NCBI GenBank assembly: GCA_017447185.1
Contig: JAFSOC010000012.1
Location: 1 to 47,997, forward strand
DNA from: Clostridia bacterium
GTDB taxonomy: Bacteria > Bacillota > Clostridia > Christensenellales > Aristaeellaceae
Reading direction: 5' to 3'
Length of the DNA: 47,997 nt
Shown one piece after another: positions 26,042-35,201 of this stretch. The first letter of the stretch is position 1; the number at the start of each line of letters is the position of its first letter. The translations under genes were made by a program, and so were the position numbers. The notes beneath the pieces were generated by a model. It worked only from the letters and a program-made list of their open reading frames with translations. It searched no databases and was not told the DNA's origin.

Positions 26042-27529
26042 ATGTCCTTTTTTTCCACCCGCGGTGAAAGCTGCGTAACCGCGAGCCAGGCCATTCTCCG
26101 GGGCATCGCACCTGACGGCGGCCTGTATGTGCCGGCCATGTTCCAGGCGGTTCCGCCGGAGCGGCTGACCACCCTGACCGATATGAAGTACGAGGAGCGC
26201 GCGGTGATCATCCTGAAGCGGTTCCTCGAGGATTTCTCCATCCATGAGATTGAGGACGCGGTAAAGGCCGCCTACAGCCCGGAGCGCTTCCGCCATCCGG
26301 ACGTGGCGCCCATCGTAAAGATGGACCAGGCCACCTGGGCGCTGGAGCTGTTCCACGGGCCCACGCTGGCCTTCAAGGATATCGCGCTGCAGCTGCTGCC
26401 CCACCTGCTGAAGCTCTCCGCGGAAAAGAACGGGGAGGACCGGGAGGTCTGCATCCTGGTGGCCACCAGCGGTGACACCGGAAAGGCTGCCCTCGAGGGT
26501 TTCAAGGACGTGCCGGGCACCAGCTGCACGGTGTTCTATCCCCTCGACGGCGTCAGCGACGTGCAGAAGCTGCAGATGGTCACCACCGGTGGCAGCAACA
26601 CCCACGTGATCGCGGTGAAGGGCAACTTTGACGACGCCCAGACCGGCGTGAAGGAGCTGTTCTGCTCGGAAAGCTTCCGGGAGGAAATGGCAAAGCACGG
26701 CAAGGTGCTCTCCTCCGCCAACAGCATCAACCTGGGCCGCCTGGTGCCCCAGGTGGTGTACTATTTCTCCGCCTACGCAGACCTGCTGAAGCAGCACGCC
26801 ATCGCGGCGGGGGATCCGGTGAACTTCTGCGTGCCCACGGGCAATTTCGGCGACATCCTGGCCGCCTACTACGCCATGAACATGGGCCTGCCGGTGAACA
26901 AGCTGATCTGCGCCAGCAACCGCAACAACGTGCTGAGCGACTTCTTCCAGACCGGTATTTATTCCACCCACCGCACCTTCTTCAAGACCATCAGCCCCAG
27001 CATGGACATCCTGGTGTCCTCCAACCTGGAGCGGCTCCTTTACGAAGCGGCGGACCGGGACGGCGCGCTGATCCGGACCTGGATGACCCAGCTGAAGGAA
27101 AACGGCAGCTACTCCGTGGGCGAACAGCGGCGCGACTGGCTGCTGAACATCTTCTGGGGTGACTGCGCGGACAACAAGGACACCCTGGGCGAGATCAAAA
27201 AGCGCTGGGAGCAGGACCGGTACCTGCTGGATCCGCACACCGCCGTGGGCGGCCATGTGCTGCGGGAATACCGGAAGGCGACCGGAGACGACACCCCCAC
27301 GGTGCTGGTGGCAACGGCCAGCCCCTACAAGTTCGCAGCGGACGTGCTGAGCGCCCTCACCGGGGACAACGCCGGCGGGGATCCCTTCAAGGCCAGCGAG
27401 GAACTGGAGAAGATCACCGGCATCCCGATGCCTGAACAGGTGAAAACCCTGCGGGATCTGCCGGTGCGGCATACCGCGGAATGCTTCAAAGACAGAATGG
27501 ACAAGGCAGTGCTGGACGAAACCACCTGA
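26042..27529 (+). CDS. thrC: Threonine synthase
   Basis: 495 residues, the long (class 1, yeast/E. coli-like) form. N-terminal YVSTRG-like FFSTRGESCVTASQAILRGI, PLP-lysine segment FHGPTLAFKDIALQ with Lys112, phosphate-binding VATSGDTGKAALEGF and VPTGNFGDILAAYYA. Converts O-phosphohomoserine to threonine with PLP. ATG 26042 follows AAGGAGAC. No hom or thrB gene is adjacent. Confidence 0.96.
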   Translation: MSFFSTRGESCVTASQAILRGIAPDGGLYVPAMFQAVPPERLTTLTDMKYEERAVIILKRFLEDFSIHEIEDAVKAAYSPERFRHPDVAPIVKMDQATWALELFHGPTLAFKDIALQLLPHLLKLSAEKNGEDREVCILVATSGDTGKAALEGFKDVPGTSCTVFYPLDGVSDVQKLQMVTTGGSNTHVIAVKGNFDDAQTGVKELFCSESFREEMAKHGKVLSSANSINLGRLVPQVVYYFSAYADLLKQHAIAAGDPVNFCVPTGNFGDILAAYYAMNMGLPVNKLICASNRNNVLSDFFQTGIYSTHRTFFKTISPSMDILVSSNLERLLYEAADRDGALIRTWMTQLKENGSYSVGEQRRDWLLNIFWGDCADNKDTLGEIKKRWEQDRYLLDPHTAVGGHVLREYRKATGDDTPTVLVATASPYKFAADVLSALTGDNAGGDPFKASEELEKITGIPMPEQVKTLRDLPVRHTAECFKDRMDKAVLDETT

Positions 27530-27595
27530 TGTATGATACAATAGCCAACAGGTGATTTTGCCCTTGGGCGGAGTCCCTGGAAAGGCGAGGAGACT

Positions 27596-28669
27596 ATGAC
27601 GGCTTCCGAGAGGCTGACGGAGCATCTCCGTCTGGGGCCGAATACCGCAGTGGTGGTGTTTGACCCGTCGAATATGTTTTACCTGACGGAGGGCTACACC
27701 GGCGAAGGCCTGGTGTTCCTTTCCCAGAGCCGGATGGCTGTGGTGACCGACTTCCGCTACACGGAGCAGGCGGAGCGGCAGGCCCCCGGGTTCGAAGTGC
27801 TCATGACCGAAAAGGGCCGGAGCGCGGACCAGGTGGTGGCCGAACTGGTGAAGGACGCAAACATTACCTGCGTCCGGACCGAGACCAACTACATCTCCGT
27901 GGACCGGTTCGGCAAGCTGAAGGCTGCGCTGGGGGATGAGGTTTCCGTAACCTCCCTGGACCTGGCGCCGCAGAAGCTGCGGGAGATCAAGACCCCCACC
28001 GAAGTGATGGCCATCCGCAAGGCCTGCAAGATTACAGCGGACGCCTTCCGCGCCATCCTCCCGAAGATCCGGGAGGGCATGACCGAGAAGGAACTGCAGA
28101 TCGAGCTGAACTTCACGATGCTCCGCATGGGCGCGGAAACCATGGCGTTTGACACGATCATCGCCGCAGGCGAAAACGGCAGCCTGCCCCACGCGATCCC
28201 GGGTGACCGGCCGATCCGCCGGGGCGATATGATCACGATGGACTTCGGCGCGAAGGTCGGGAACTACTGCGCGGACATGACGCGCACGGTGGCCCTGGGA
28301 ACGCCTTCGGAGGATATGCGCCGGATCTACGATACGGTGCTGCGGGCCCAGACCATGTGCGTGGATGCACTGGCGGCCGGCAAGAACTGTTTCGATATCG
28401 ACAAGCTGGCCCGGGACTACATCGACGCCAGGGGATACGCGGGACGCTTCGGCCACGGGCTGGGACATTCCGTCGGCATCGATATCCATGAGGAACCGCG
28501 GCTGAGCCCCAGCTGCCAGGAAATCCTGAAGGCGGGCGTGGTCATTACGGTGGAACCCGGTGTGTACGTACCCGGCCTGGGCGGCGTGCGGATCGAGGAC
28601 ACCTGTCTGGTGAAGGAAAACGGCTGCGAGGCGCTGACAGATGCGGACAAGCAGCTGATCATCCTGTAA
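27596..28669 (+). CDS. pepP: Xaa-Pro aminopeptidase, M24 family
   Basis: 357 residues. Creatinase-like N-terminal domain (about 1-125) and pita-bread catalytic domain with the metal ligands in MDFGAKVGNYCADMTRTV (two Asp), HGLGHSVGIDIHE (His), TVEPGVYVPG and GVRIEDT (two Glu). Removes N-terminal residues in front of proline in the cytosol. It lies just before efp, a very common arrangement in Firmicutes, and probably shares transcripts with it; only 48 bases separate the genes. Confidence 0.95.
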   Translation: MTASERLTEHLRLGPNTAVVVFDPSNMFYLTEGYTGEGLVFLSQSRMAVVTDFRYTEQAERQAPGFEVLMTEKGRSADQVVAELVKDANITCVRTETNYISVDRFGKLKAALGDEVSVTSLDLAPQKLREIKTPTEVMAIRKACKITADAFRAILPKIREGMTEKELQIELNFTMLRMGAETMAFDTIIAAGENGSLPHAIPGDRPIRRGDMITMDFGAKVGNYCADMTRTVALGTPSEDMRRIYDTVLRAQTMCVDALAAGKNCFDIDKLARDYIDARGYAGRFGHGLGHSVGIDIHEEPRLSPSCQEILKAGVVITVEPGVYVPGLGGVRIEDTCLVKENGCEALTDADKQLIIL

Positions 28670-28717
28670 GTTTAAGGAATATAAAGAATATATTTACAGC
28701 ATGGAGGAGTGGAACCA

Positions 28718-29275
28718 ATGATTACAGCGGGCGATTTCAAAAAAGGCATTACCATCGAGTGGGACGGCGGCGTATGGAACATCGTGGACTTCCAGCACGT
28801 GAAGCCCGGCAAGGGAGCGGCTTTTGTCCGCACCAAGATCAAGAACGTGATGACCGGCGCGGTGGTTGAGCGCAGCTTCAACCCCACCGACAAAATGCCC
28901 AAGGCCATCATCGAGACCAAGGAAATGCAGTACGTCTACAACGACGGTGACCTGTACTACTTCATGGACACCGAGACCTATGAGCAGCTGCCCCTGAGCA
29001 AGGACCAGGTGGAAGATGCCATCCCCTTCGTGAAGGAAGGCACCAATGTGACCGTCCGCTTCTTCAAGGGAAGCGCCTTCTCCGTTGAAGCGCCCAACTT
29101 CGTGGTGCTCGAGGTGACGGATACCGAGCCCGGTTTCGCCGGCGACACCGCTTCCAACACCTACAAGCCCGCCACGCTGGAGACCGGCTTCAGCCTGCAG
29201 GTACCGCTGTTCATCAACACCGGCGACAAGATCCAGATCGACACCCGGTCCGGTGAATACCTGAAGAGAGCGTAA
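28718..29275 (+). CDS. efp: Elongation factor P
   Basis: 185 residues, full three-domain EF-P. N-terminal KOW-like domain with [17 protein letters not shown], where Lys32 is at the tip that contacts the peptidyl-tRNA. [19 protein letters not shown] and the C-terminal [17 protein letters not shown] are canonical. Relieves ribosome stalling at proline runs. ATG 28718 is preferred over the upstream GTG 28709, since GGAGGAG is at the proper distance. No modification enzyme (EpmA, EarP or YmfI) is adjacent. Confidence 0.97.
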   Translation: MITAGDFKKGITIEWDGGVWNIVDFQHVKPGKGAAFVRTKIKNVMTGAVVERSFNPTDKMPKAIIETKEMQYVYNDGDLYYFMDTETYEQLPLSKDQVEDAIPFVKEGTNVTVRFFKGSAFSVEAPNFVVLEVTDTEPGFAGDTASNTYKPATLETGFSLQVPLFINTGDKIQIDTRSGEYLKRA

Positions 29276-29303
29276 TGGCGACCGTATCCGAGAGGAAATG
29301 AAC

Positions 29304-29750
29304 ATGAGCAAACTGACGGACAAAATCAGTTATCTGCAGGGACTGGCGGAAGGCATGAAGCTGAATCCTGAAAAGGATTCCCACCGGCTGATCCTCGGGA
29401 TCCTGGATGTGCTGGGTGACGTGGGCGAGAGCTTTGAAGCCCTGGCGGAATCCCACGGGGAGCTGAGCGACTACGTGGAGAGCATCGATGAGGATCTGGC
29501 GGATCTGGAAGCCGACCTGTATGATGACGAGAATGAAGATATCGCGGATGAAGACGACGTGCCTTTCGAGAGCACCATCGAGTATGAGTGCCCGCACTGC
29601 GGCGCGATGATCAACATCGATCCGGACGACGTGGATTTTGACGAAGAAACGGCCTGCCCGGAATGCGGCAAGGACCTTTTCCCCGAGCTGCCGGAAGGCG
29701 CTGAAGAGGAGAAGGAAGAGAAAAAAGAAAAGAAATCCAAGAAGAAATAA
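29304..29750 (+). CDS. CD1247-type zinc-ribbon protein
   Basis: 148 residues starting MSKLTDKISYLQGLAEGMKL, the signature of the CD1247 N-terminal domain family of clostridia. After it comes a Glu/Asp-rich linker, a zinc ribbon with CPHC and CPEC (about 95-122) and a Lys/Glu tail. ATG 29304 is chosen over 29298 because AGAGG is 8 bases before it. Position 28 bases behind efp suggests an operon and perhaps a translation-related role, but the function is unknown to me. Terminator follows. Confidence 0.88.
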   Translation: MSKLTDKISYLQGLAEGMKLNPEKDSHRLILGILDVLGDVGESFEALAESHGELSDYVESIDEDLADLEADLYDDENEDIADEDDVPFESTIEYECPHCGAMINIDPDDVDFDEETACPECGKDLFPELPEGAEEEKEEKKEKKSKKK

Positions 29751-29760
29751 TCCCGGAATC

Positions 29761-29788
29761 AAAGCAGGCACGATAAGTGCCTGCTTTT
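29761..29788 (+). terminator. Intrinsic terminator of the pepP-efp operon
   Basis: AAGCAGGCAC (29762-29771) with GTGCCTGCTT (29777-29786), then T residues. Confidence 0.9.
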
Positions 29789-29815
29789 GTATGGCATGAA
29801 AGGACGGTACGGACA

Positions 29816-31780
29816 ATGAAGAAGCTTACCTGGTGCCTGGTGATTGCCCTGGCGATGCTGCTGATCGGCTGCGCGGCTGCAAGTGCGGAGACCACTACCC
29901 TGCTGCTGTACATGTGCGGCACGGACCTGCAGGAAAGCGGCTGCGAGGATATGGCGGAGATTGCCGAGCTGGAAGACGCAGATGACATCAATACCATTGT
30001 CCTGGCCGGCGGCGCCAAGGAATGGCTCTATGAAGATCTGGCGGGCGAAACCCGCAACCTGGCGGTGATCAAGGACGGCAGCTTCGAGGAAATCACTGAC
30101 TGGGGCAACAAATCCATGGGCAGTGCGGAAAGCCTGCAGGAATTCCTGGAGTACGGCATGACCTACTATCCGGCGGACCGGATGATCGTGGTGCTGTGGG
30201 ATCACGGCGCCGGATCGGAAGGCGGCGTCTGCTTCGATGAGACGGCGGACGATGACGCACTTTCGGTCGTGGACATCGACCAGGCACTTACCGCCGTGCA
30301 GCAGAAACTGCCGGACAGCCATATCAACATCTTCGGCTGCGACGCCTGCATGATGGCCACCTATGAAATGGCCGCCATGCTGAGCCGCCACGACATCGGC
30401 TACTATGTGGCCAGCGAGGAACTGGAGCCCGGCTCCGGCTGGTACTACAGCCCCTGGCTGCAGGCCCTGAAGGACGATCCCTCCATGGGCGATGAGGAAC
30501 TGTGCGCCTGGATCATCGAGAGCTATATGGAGAAAGCCCTCGAGGAGAATCCGGAAGATTACCTGACGATGAGCGCGATCAGGCTGAGCGAGGTGGCTTC
30601 CCTGCAGGAATGCATGGAGCGGTTTGCCACCTCCCTGTCCGGCCAGATCCGGACCGGCAACTATTCCGCGGTGCGCCGCGGCCGCAGCCGGATGTACACT
30701 TTCGGCTCCTTCGATGACGGCAGCTGGGACATGGTGGACCTGGGTGCGGCCCTGAACGCCTACGCGCAGTTTGACTCCGCCACCGCAACGGAGGCAAAGC
30801 GCCTGCTGAAAAACTGTGTGGTTCTGAGCAAGCAGACGGACAACCTGGATACCTGCTGCGGACTGTCCATCCTGATTCCGCAGGATACGGCGTATGAATT
30901 CGGCGAGTATCAGGAAGGCTTTAACCTGTCCGACGTGATTCCCAACTGGGTGGGATTCCTGAACGAATATGTCGGTGCGCTGACCGGCGGCTCTGGCACC
31001 CATATTGCTTCCGCCGGCACCTCGCAGATCGGCGCGGGAGGCTTCAGCGGGGTTGCTGCCAACTTTGTCAATTCCACCTGCACCACCGGCTGCATGACAT
31101 GGGATGACGAGACCGACAGCTACACGGCAGAAGAGGAAGTGGAAATCGAGATCGAGGATACGGACCAGGGCTTCACCGCCGTGGTGGCTCAGGAGGACCT
31201 GGCGAACCTGGACTATGTGGAAGGCATGCTGCTGATGGATGTCAGCGACAATGAATCCGCGGCGTACGTGGATTTCGGCACGATGCAGAACAACCTGATT
31301 GACTGGAAAACCGGTACGGTCGTGAGCCTGTACGACGGAAGCTGGCCGATGCTTGGCGACCAGCCGGTGCCGCTGTATGACCAGAGCAGCAATGAAAACA
31401 GCCGCCGGAGCCTGATTCCGGTGAAGCTGAACGGGGAATACACTTATCTGGTGGTGGTGTTCCCGGCGGGCAGCACGGAAGGACGCATCATCGGCGCCAA
31501 CGCCGGTTATGATGCCAACGGCCTGCCGATCCGGAACATGACGAGGCTGCAGGAAGGCGACAGGATCGTCCCGGTCTACACCATGTACATCGATACCGGC
31601 GTAGAGGACGAGGACCTGCAGGAATCGGAGTTCGACGGCCAGGAAATCATCTGGCAGGACGGCATGACCGTCACCTATGCGAACCTGAACGACGGGGAGA
31701 CGGAAATGTATTTCTGCTTCGTGTTCAACGATATCTTCGGCGATACAACCATGAGCGAAATGATCGCTTTCACCCTGTAA
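29816..31780 (+). CDS. Clostripain-family (C11) cysteine peptidase, putative lipoprotein
   Basis: 654 residues. ATG 29816 behind AAAGGAC. N-terminal signal with lipobox LIGC at about residues 15-21 (MLLIGCAAASA), so the protein is probably lipid-anchored outside; a signal peptidase I site ASA-ET is an alternative. Peptidase core about 25-400: TLLLYMCGTDLQESG, catalytic His130 in VVLWDHGAGS and catalytic Cys178 in FGCDACMMATYEMA. These enzymes cut after Arg/Lys and mature by self-cleavage. The C-terminal about 250 residues are beta-rich with no motif I know. Faces the ktrA gene over a shared terminator. Confidence 0.92.
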   Translation: MKKLTWCLVIALAMLLIGCAAASAETTTLLLYMCGTDLQESGCEDMAEIAELEDADDINTIVLAGGAKEWLYEDLAGETRNLAVIKDGSFEEITDWGNKSMGSAESLQEFLEYGMTYYPADRMIVVLWDHGAGSEGGVCFDETADDDALSVVDIDQALTAVQQKLPDSHINIFGCDACMMATYEMAAMLSRHDIGYYVASEELEPGSGWYYSPWLQALKDDPSMGDEELCAWIIESYMEKALEENPEDYLTMSAIRLSEVASLQECMERFATSLSGQIRTGNYSAVRRGRSRMYTFGSFDDGSWDMVDLGAALNAYAQFDSATATEAKRLLKNCVVLSKQTDNLDTCCGLSILIPQDTAYEFGEYQEGFNLSDVIPNWVGFLNEYVGALTGGSGTHIASAGTSQIGAGGFSGVAANFVNSTCTTGCMTWDDETDSYTAEEEVEIEIEDTDQGFTAVVAQEDLANLDYVEGMLLMDVSDNESAAYVDFGTMQNNLIDWKTGTVVSLYDGSWPMLGDQPVPLYDQSSNENSRRSLIPVKLNGEYTYLVVVFPAGSTEGRIIGANAGYDANGLPIRNMTRLQEGDRIVPVYTMYIDTGVEDEDLQESEFDGQEIIWQDGMTVTYANLNDGETEMYFCFVFNDIFGDTTMSEMIAFTL

Positions 31781-31796
31781 TCTTCGGGATATCACG

Positions 31797-31832
31797 AAAA
31801 ATTCTCCGCGGGAATTCCCGCGGAGAATTTTT
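31797..31832. terminator. Bidirectional intrinsic terminator
   Basis: AAATTCTCCGCGGG with CCCGCGGAGAATTT, 14 perfect pairs, loop AATT, T runs on both strands. Serves the peptidase gene and the convergent ktrA gene. Confidence 0.92.
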
Positions 31833-31845
31833 GAGCGCGCATATT

Positions 31846-32499
31846 TTATTTTTCCAGCTTCTGCAGCTTGTCCATGACCTTGTAGCTCCCGAGAATGACG
31901 AGGACCGTATCCTCATCCAGGGCTGTATCGATATCCGGCGGGATCTGGAGTTTGCCCTGGCGGCGGCTGGCGATGACGTTGGCCCCGTAGCGGGAGCGGA
32001 GCTCCAGGGCGCGGATGGTCTTGCCGAGCCACTCAGCGGGGGGCGTCATTTCCACGATGCCGTACTCATTGGAAAGCTCGATGTATTCCATGACGCCGGC
32101 GGTGGTCATGCCCATGGCCAGCCGGTCCGCCATCTCCCGCTCCGGGATGATGACCCGGTCGGCTCCCAGCTTCTCCAGGATCTCCCGGTAGGTGTCGTCA
32201 TGGGCCTTACAGAGGATATAGGGAAGGCCCAGGGTCTTCAGGTTCATGGTGATCAGCGCGGAAGTACCCAGGTCGGAACCCACGGCGACGATGGCACCGT
32301 CGAAATCGTCCACCCCCAGCTTTTTCAGCACATCCAGGTCCCTTGCATCCGCGGCCACCGCCTTGGTCACCCGGTCCGCCAGCTTGTCGATAATGACTTC
32401 ATTCGTATCGATGGCCATGACATCCTCACCGCAGTTGTAGAGCTTCAGCGCCATTTCCGTGCCGAAACGTCCCAGGCCGATCACTACATAACTCTTCAT
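31846..32499 (-). CDS. ktrA: Potassium uptake regulatory subunit, KtrA/TrkA family
   Basis: 217 residues: RCK_N domain (about 1-120) with VIGLGRFGTEMALKL nucleotide motif and IDTNEVIIDKLADRV, where Asp ends the second strand as for NAD/ATP-binding RCK proteins, and RCK_C domain (about 135-217). Forms an octameric ring that gates the KtrB membrane subunit in response to nucleotides. 18 bases behind ktrB. Confidence 0.93.
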   Translation of the reverse strand: MKSYVVIGLGRFGTEMALKLYNCGEDVMAIDTNEVIIDKLADRVTKAVAADARDLDVLKKLGVDDFDGAIVAVGSDLGTSALITMNLKTLGLPYILCKAHDDTYREILEKLGADRVIIPEREMADRLAMGMTTAGVMEYIELSNEYGIVEMTPPAEWLGKTIRALELRSRYGANVIASRRQGKLQIPPDIDTALDEDTVLVILGSYKVMDKLQKLEK

Positions 32500-32517
32500 G
32501 CTGAAAACCTCCCGTGT

Positions 32518-33891
32518 TTAGCCGATCAGCAGATCGGTATTGGCATATCTGTATTGTTCGCCGGCCGGCTTCTTCTTCAGGAAACCGAAGCTGATGGTCA
32601 GGATGCCGACCCGGCCGAAATACATAAACAGGATAATCATCACCTTTGCGGCAGGCCGCAGGACCGGCGTGATGCCGGTGGAAAGGCCCACCGTGCCAAG
32701 GGCGGAAACCGCCTCATACAGCCCGTCGGAGAAGGGAACCGGGGTGGTGGCACAGATGAAGGTGCCGCCGAAGAAGCCCAGGAAGATCATCACCAGGAAG
32801 ATCGTCAGGGCGTTGAGCACGTGGCTGTCCGCAATCGTCCGGTGGAAAACGCTGACGGTGTATCGGCCGCGGACCCGGTGCCAGATGAACATCAGGAGCA
32901 CTACGAAGGTCACCGTCTTCAGGCCGCCGGCGGTGGAGCCGGAGGAGCCGCCGATGAGCATCAGGAAAATGGCGATGCCCTTGGAAGCCGGCGTCAGCGC
33001 GGCCTGGTCCAGGCCGGCAAAGCCCGCGGTACGCAGGGTGACGGACTGGAAGAGGGCCGCCAGGATCTTCTGGATCCAGGAAAGGGGCCCCAGGGTCTGC
33101 GGATTGTCCCACTCCAGGATGCAGGTGGTGACCATGCCGAAGAGGATCAGCACCCCTGACGTAGCCAGCACCAGCTTGGTATAAACCGACCACTTGCGCG
33201 GATGGTGCTCCCGGAGGACTTCATCCCACACCAGGAAGCCCAGGCCGCCCAGGATGATGAGCCCGCAGAGGATCAGGCAGATAAAGGGATCCGTATGATA
33301 CTGCATGAGGCTGGCCCCCGGCGTCCGGAAGCCCAGGATATCGAATCCCGCGTTGCAGAAAGCGGACACGGAATGGAAAACGCCCAGCCGCAGCGCCGTC
33401 AGGAACGGATAGTCAAAAGCAAAGCGCGCCGTCAGCAGCACGGCGCCCGCAGCCTCGATCCTGAAGGCGCGGACCATGAGCCGCTTCTGGTGGGCGGGGA
33501 TATCGTTCAGCCCGCTGGCGCCGATGGCTTCCGCCATCACCATCTGGGACCGGAGGCCGATGCGCCGGCGCAGGGTGAAGTAGGCGAGGGAAGCGGCGGA
33601 CATGAAGCCCAGGCCGCCGATCTGGATCATCAGGAGGATCGCAGCCTGGCCCAGGGGCGTCCACATGGAATAGGTATCGCCCATGACCAGCCCCGTCACG
33701 CAGGTGGCGGAGGTGGCTGTGAACCACGCAGTCAGGAATCCGGCGGATTTCCCGGTGCGGGAAGCGGCCGGAAGGCAAAGCACAGCTGTTCCGAGCGCAA
33801 TAATCCCGATAAACGTTATCGCCATGATCTTGCTGATGCTGATGGACCGGCGGTTTGTACGGGTCATTTTGCGTCGGAAGCCTGAAAACAT
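32518..33891 (-). CDS. ktrB: Potassium uptake membrane subunit, KtrB/TrkH family
   Basis: 457 residues from ATG 33891; a TTG at 33912 would add seven residues but would use up the purine-rich ribosome binding region. Four M1-P-M2 repeats are readable with their filter glycines in TSATCVTGLV, SAFCNAGFDI, TLRTAGFAGL and SALGTVGLSTG. Translocates K+ (or Na+/K+ coupled) with KtrA. Two-gene operon with promoter at 33927-33955. Confidence 0.94.
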   Translation of the reverse strand: MFSGFRRKMTRTNRRSISISKIMAITFIGIIALGTAVLCLPAASRTGKSAGFLTAWFTATSATCVTGLVMGDTYSMWTPLGQAAILLMIQIGGLGFMSAASLAYFTLRRRIGLRSQMVMAEAIGASGLNDIPAHQKRLMVRAFRIEAAGAVLLTARFAFDYPFLTALRLGVFHSVSAFCNAGFDILGFRTPGASLMQYHTDPFICLILCGLIILGGLGFLVWDEVLREHHPRKWSVYTKLVLATSGVLILFGMVTTCILEWDNPQTLGPLSWIQKILAALFQSVTLRTAGFAGLDQAALTPASKGIAIFLMLIGGSSGSTAGGLKTVTFVVLLMFIWHRVRGRYTVSVFHRTIADSHVLNALTIFLVMIFLGFFGGTFICATTPVPFSDGLYEAVSALGTVGLSTGITPVLRPAAKVMIILFMYFGRVGILTISFGFLKKKPAGEQYRYANTDLLIG

Positions 33892-33926
33892 CTGTTTCTC
33901 TTCTTTCCCCAAATTGATACTGCAAG

Positions 33927-33955
33927 AGTATACACCGGATAATCCCGGAAGGCAA
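33927..33955 (-). promoter_or_regulatory. Promoter of the ktrBA operon
   Basis: TTGCCT (33955-33950), 17-base spacer, TATACT (33932-33927). Confidence 0.65.
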
Positions 33956-33965
33956 GGGAGCCGGG

Positions 33966-33994
33966 TTGAAAGAGGCGGCCCCGCTTAGTATAAT
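33966..33994 (+). promoter_or_regulatory. Promoter of the glycosyltransferase-CotH operon
   Basis: TTGAAA (33966-33971), 17-base spacer, TATAAT (33989-33994). Divergent from the ktrBA promoter, with the -35 boxes only 10 bases apart. The leader of about 125 bases contains the repeat at 34011-34031. Confidence 0.78.
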
Positions 33995-34010
33995 AGGAAT
34001 TAGTGTCCGG

Positions 34011-34031
34011 TGACCAGGGGTTAGTGGTCAG
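34011..34031. repeat. TGACCA/TGGTCA hairpin with dispersed repeat copy
   Basis: TGACCA (34011-34016) pairs with TGGTCA (34025-34030). GGGGTTAGTGGTCAG at 34017-34031 is identical to 12769-12783. Confidence 0.5.
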
Positions 34032-34124
34032 CAGCACAGTACTCCTGGAAGAAAAGACTTTAATTTCACGTTAAATAGTTGGTTTACTGTTTCTTCAGTA
34101 TTTAGTCGGAAGGAATTTGGATCA

Positions 34125-35201
34125 ATGGAAGCAAGACCTTTACTGTGGATCGTGGTGCCCTGCTACAATGAGGAAAAGGTGCTGCCCATGACGGCACCCC
34201 TTTTCATCCGCAAGCTCCGGGAGCTGGCGGAGGCCGGGAAGATCAGCGCAAACAGCCGTGTGCTGTTTGTGAACGACGGATCGAAGGACCGCACCTGGGA
34301 AATCATCCGGAACCTGTCGGCGGAGCATCCGGAATGCCTGGGCATCTGCCAGAGCCGGAACCGGGGACACCAGAACGCGGTGCTGGCCGGCCTGATGGAA
34401 GCCAAGGACCGCTGCGATATCACCATCTCCATCGACTGCGACGGGCAGGATGACCTTGACGCCATGAACGAAATGGTGGACAAATACCTGGCCGGGGCGG
34501 AGATCGTCTACGGCGTGCGCTCCGAGCGGAAAACGGACACCTGGTTCAAGCGGACCACCGCCCTGGGTTTTTACCGCCTGATGAAATTCATGGGGGCGGA
34601 AGTGGTCTACAACCACGCGGATTACCGCCTCATCAGCGCGAAAGTACTGCAGCACTTCGCGGAGTTTGAGGAAGTGAACATCTTCCTGCGGGGCATGGTC
34701 CCGCTGGTAGGCTTCCCGTCGGATACGGTATATTACGAACGCAGTGCCCGCCTGGCCGGGGAGAGCCATTATCCCCTGCGGAAGATGATCGCGCTGGCTT
34801 TCAACGGCATCACCAGCCTGAGCGTAAAGCCCATTACCCTGATCACCACCTTCGGCATCGGATTCAGCATCCTGGGCGTGATCCTCATGATCTGGGCCAT
34901 CATCCAGGCCTGCCTGGGCAACACCGTCGCCGGCTGGACCTCCACGGTCTGCATTATCTGCCTGCTGGGCGGCATCCAGCTGATCAGCATCGGCGTGCTG
35001 GGCCAGTATATCGGCAAGACCTACCTGGAAGCCAAGCGCCGGCCGCGGTATATCATCTCCGCCCGGACCTGGGAACCGGAAGCGCGCCATTGGATTGAGG
35101 AAGGCACGCAGGAGCCGGCAAAAGCTCCCGTGATCCCGCAGAGCCCGGAAGAGAAAATGAAGAAACGCCGCCTGCGCAGCGGTGAGGATGCACAGGCATG
35201 A
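34125..35201 (+). CDS. GtrB/DPM-like family 2 glycosyltransferase
   Basis: 358 residues. GT-A domain (about 1-235): LWIVVPCYNEEKVLP, FVNDGSKDRTWE, the divalent-metal motif SIDCDGQDD and RSERKTDTWFKR. Two C-terminal membrane helices (about 240-310: LITTFGIGFSILGVILMIW and CIICLLGGIQLISIGVLGQY). This architecture transfers a sugar from a nucleotide donor to undecaprenyl phosphate at the inner membrane face for later use outside. The tail is basic. Overlaps the CotH gene by four bases. Confidence 0.9.
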   Translation: MEARPLLWIVVPCYNEEKVLPMTAPLFIRKLRELAEAGKISANSRVLFVNDGSKDRTWEIIRNLSAEHPECLGICQSRNRGHQNAVLAGLMEAKDRCDITISIDCDGQDDLDAMNEMVDKYLAGAEIVYGVRSERKTDTWFKRTTALGFYRLMKFMGAEVVYNHADYRLISAKVLQHFAEFEEVNIFLRGMVPLVGFPSDTVYYERSARLAGESHYPLRKMIALAFNGITSLSVKPITLITTFGIGFSILGVILMIWAIIQACLGNTVAGWTSTVCIICLLGGIQLISIGVLGQYIGKTYLEAKRRPRYIISARTWEPEARHWIEEGTQEPAKAPVIPQSPEEKMKKRRLRSGEDAQA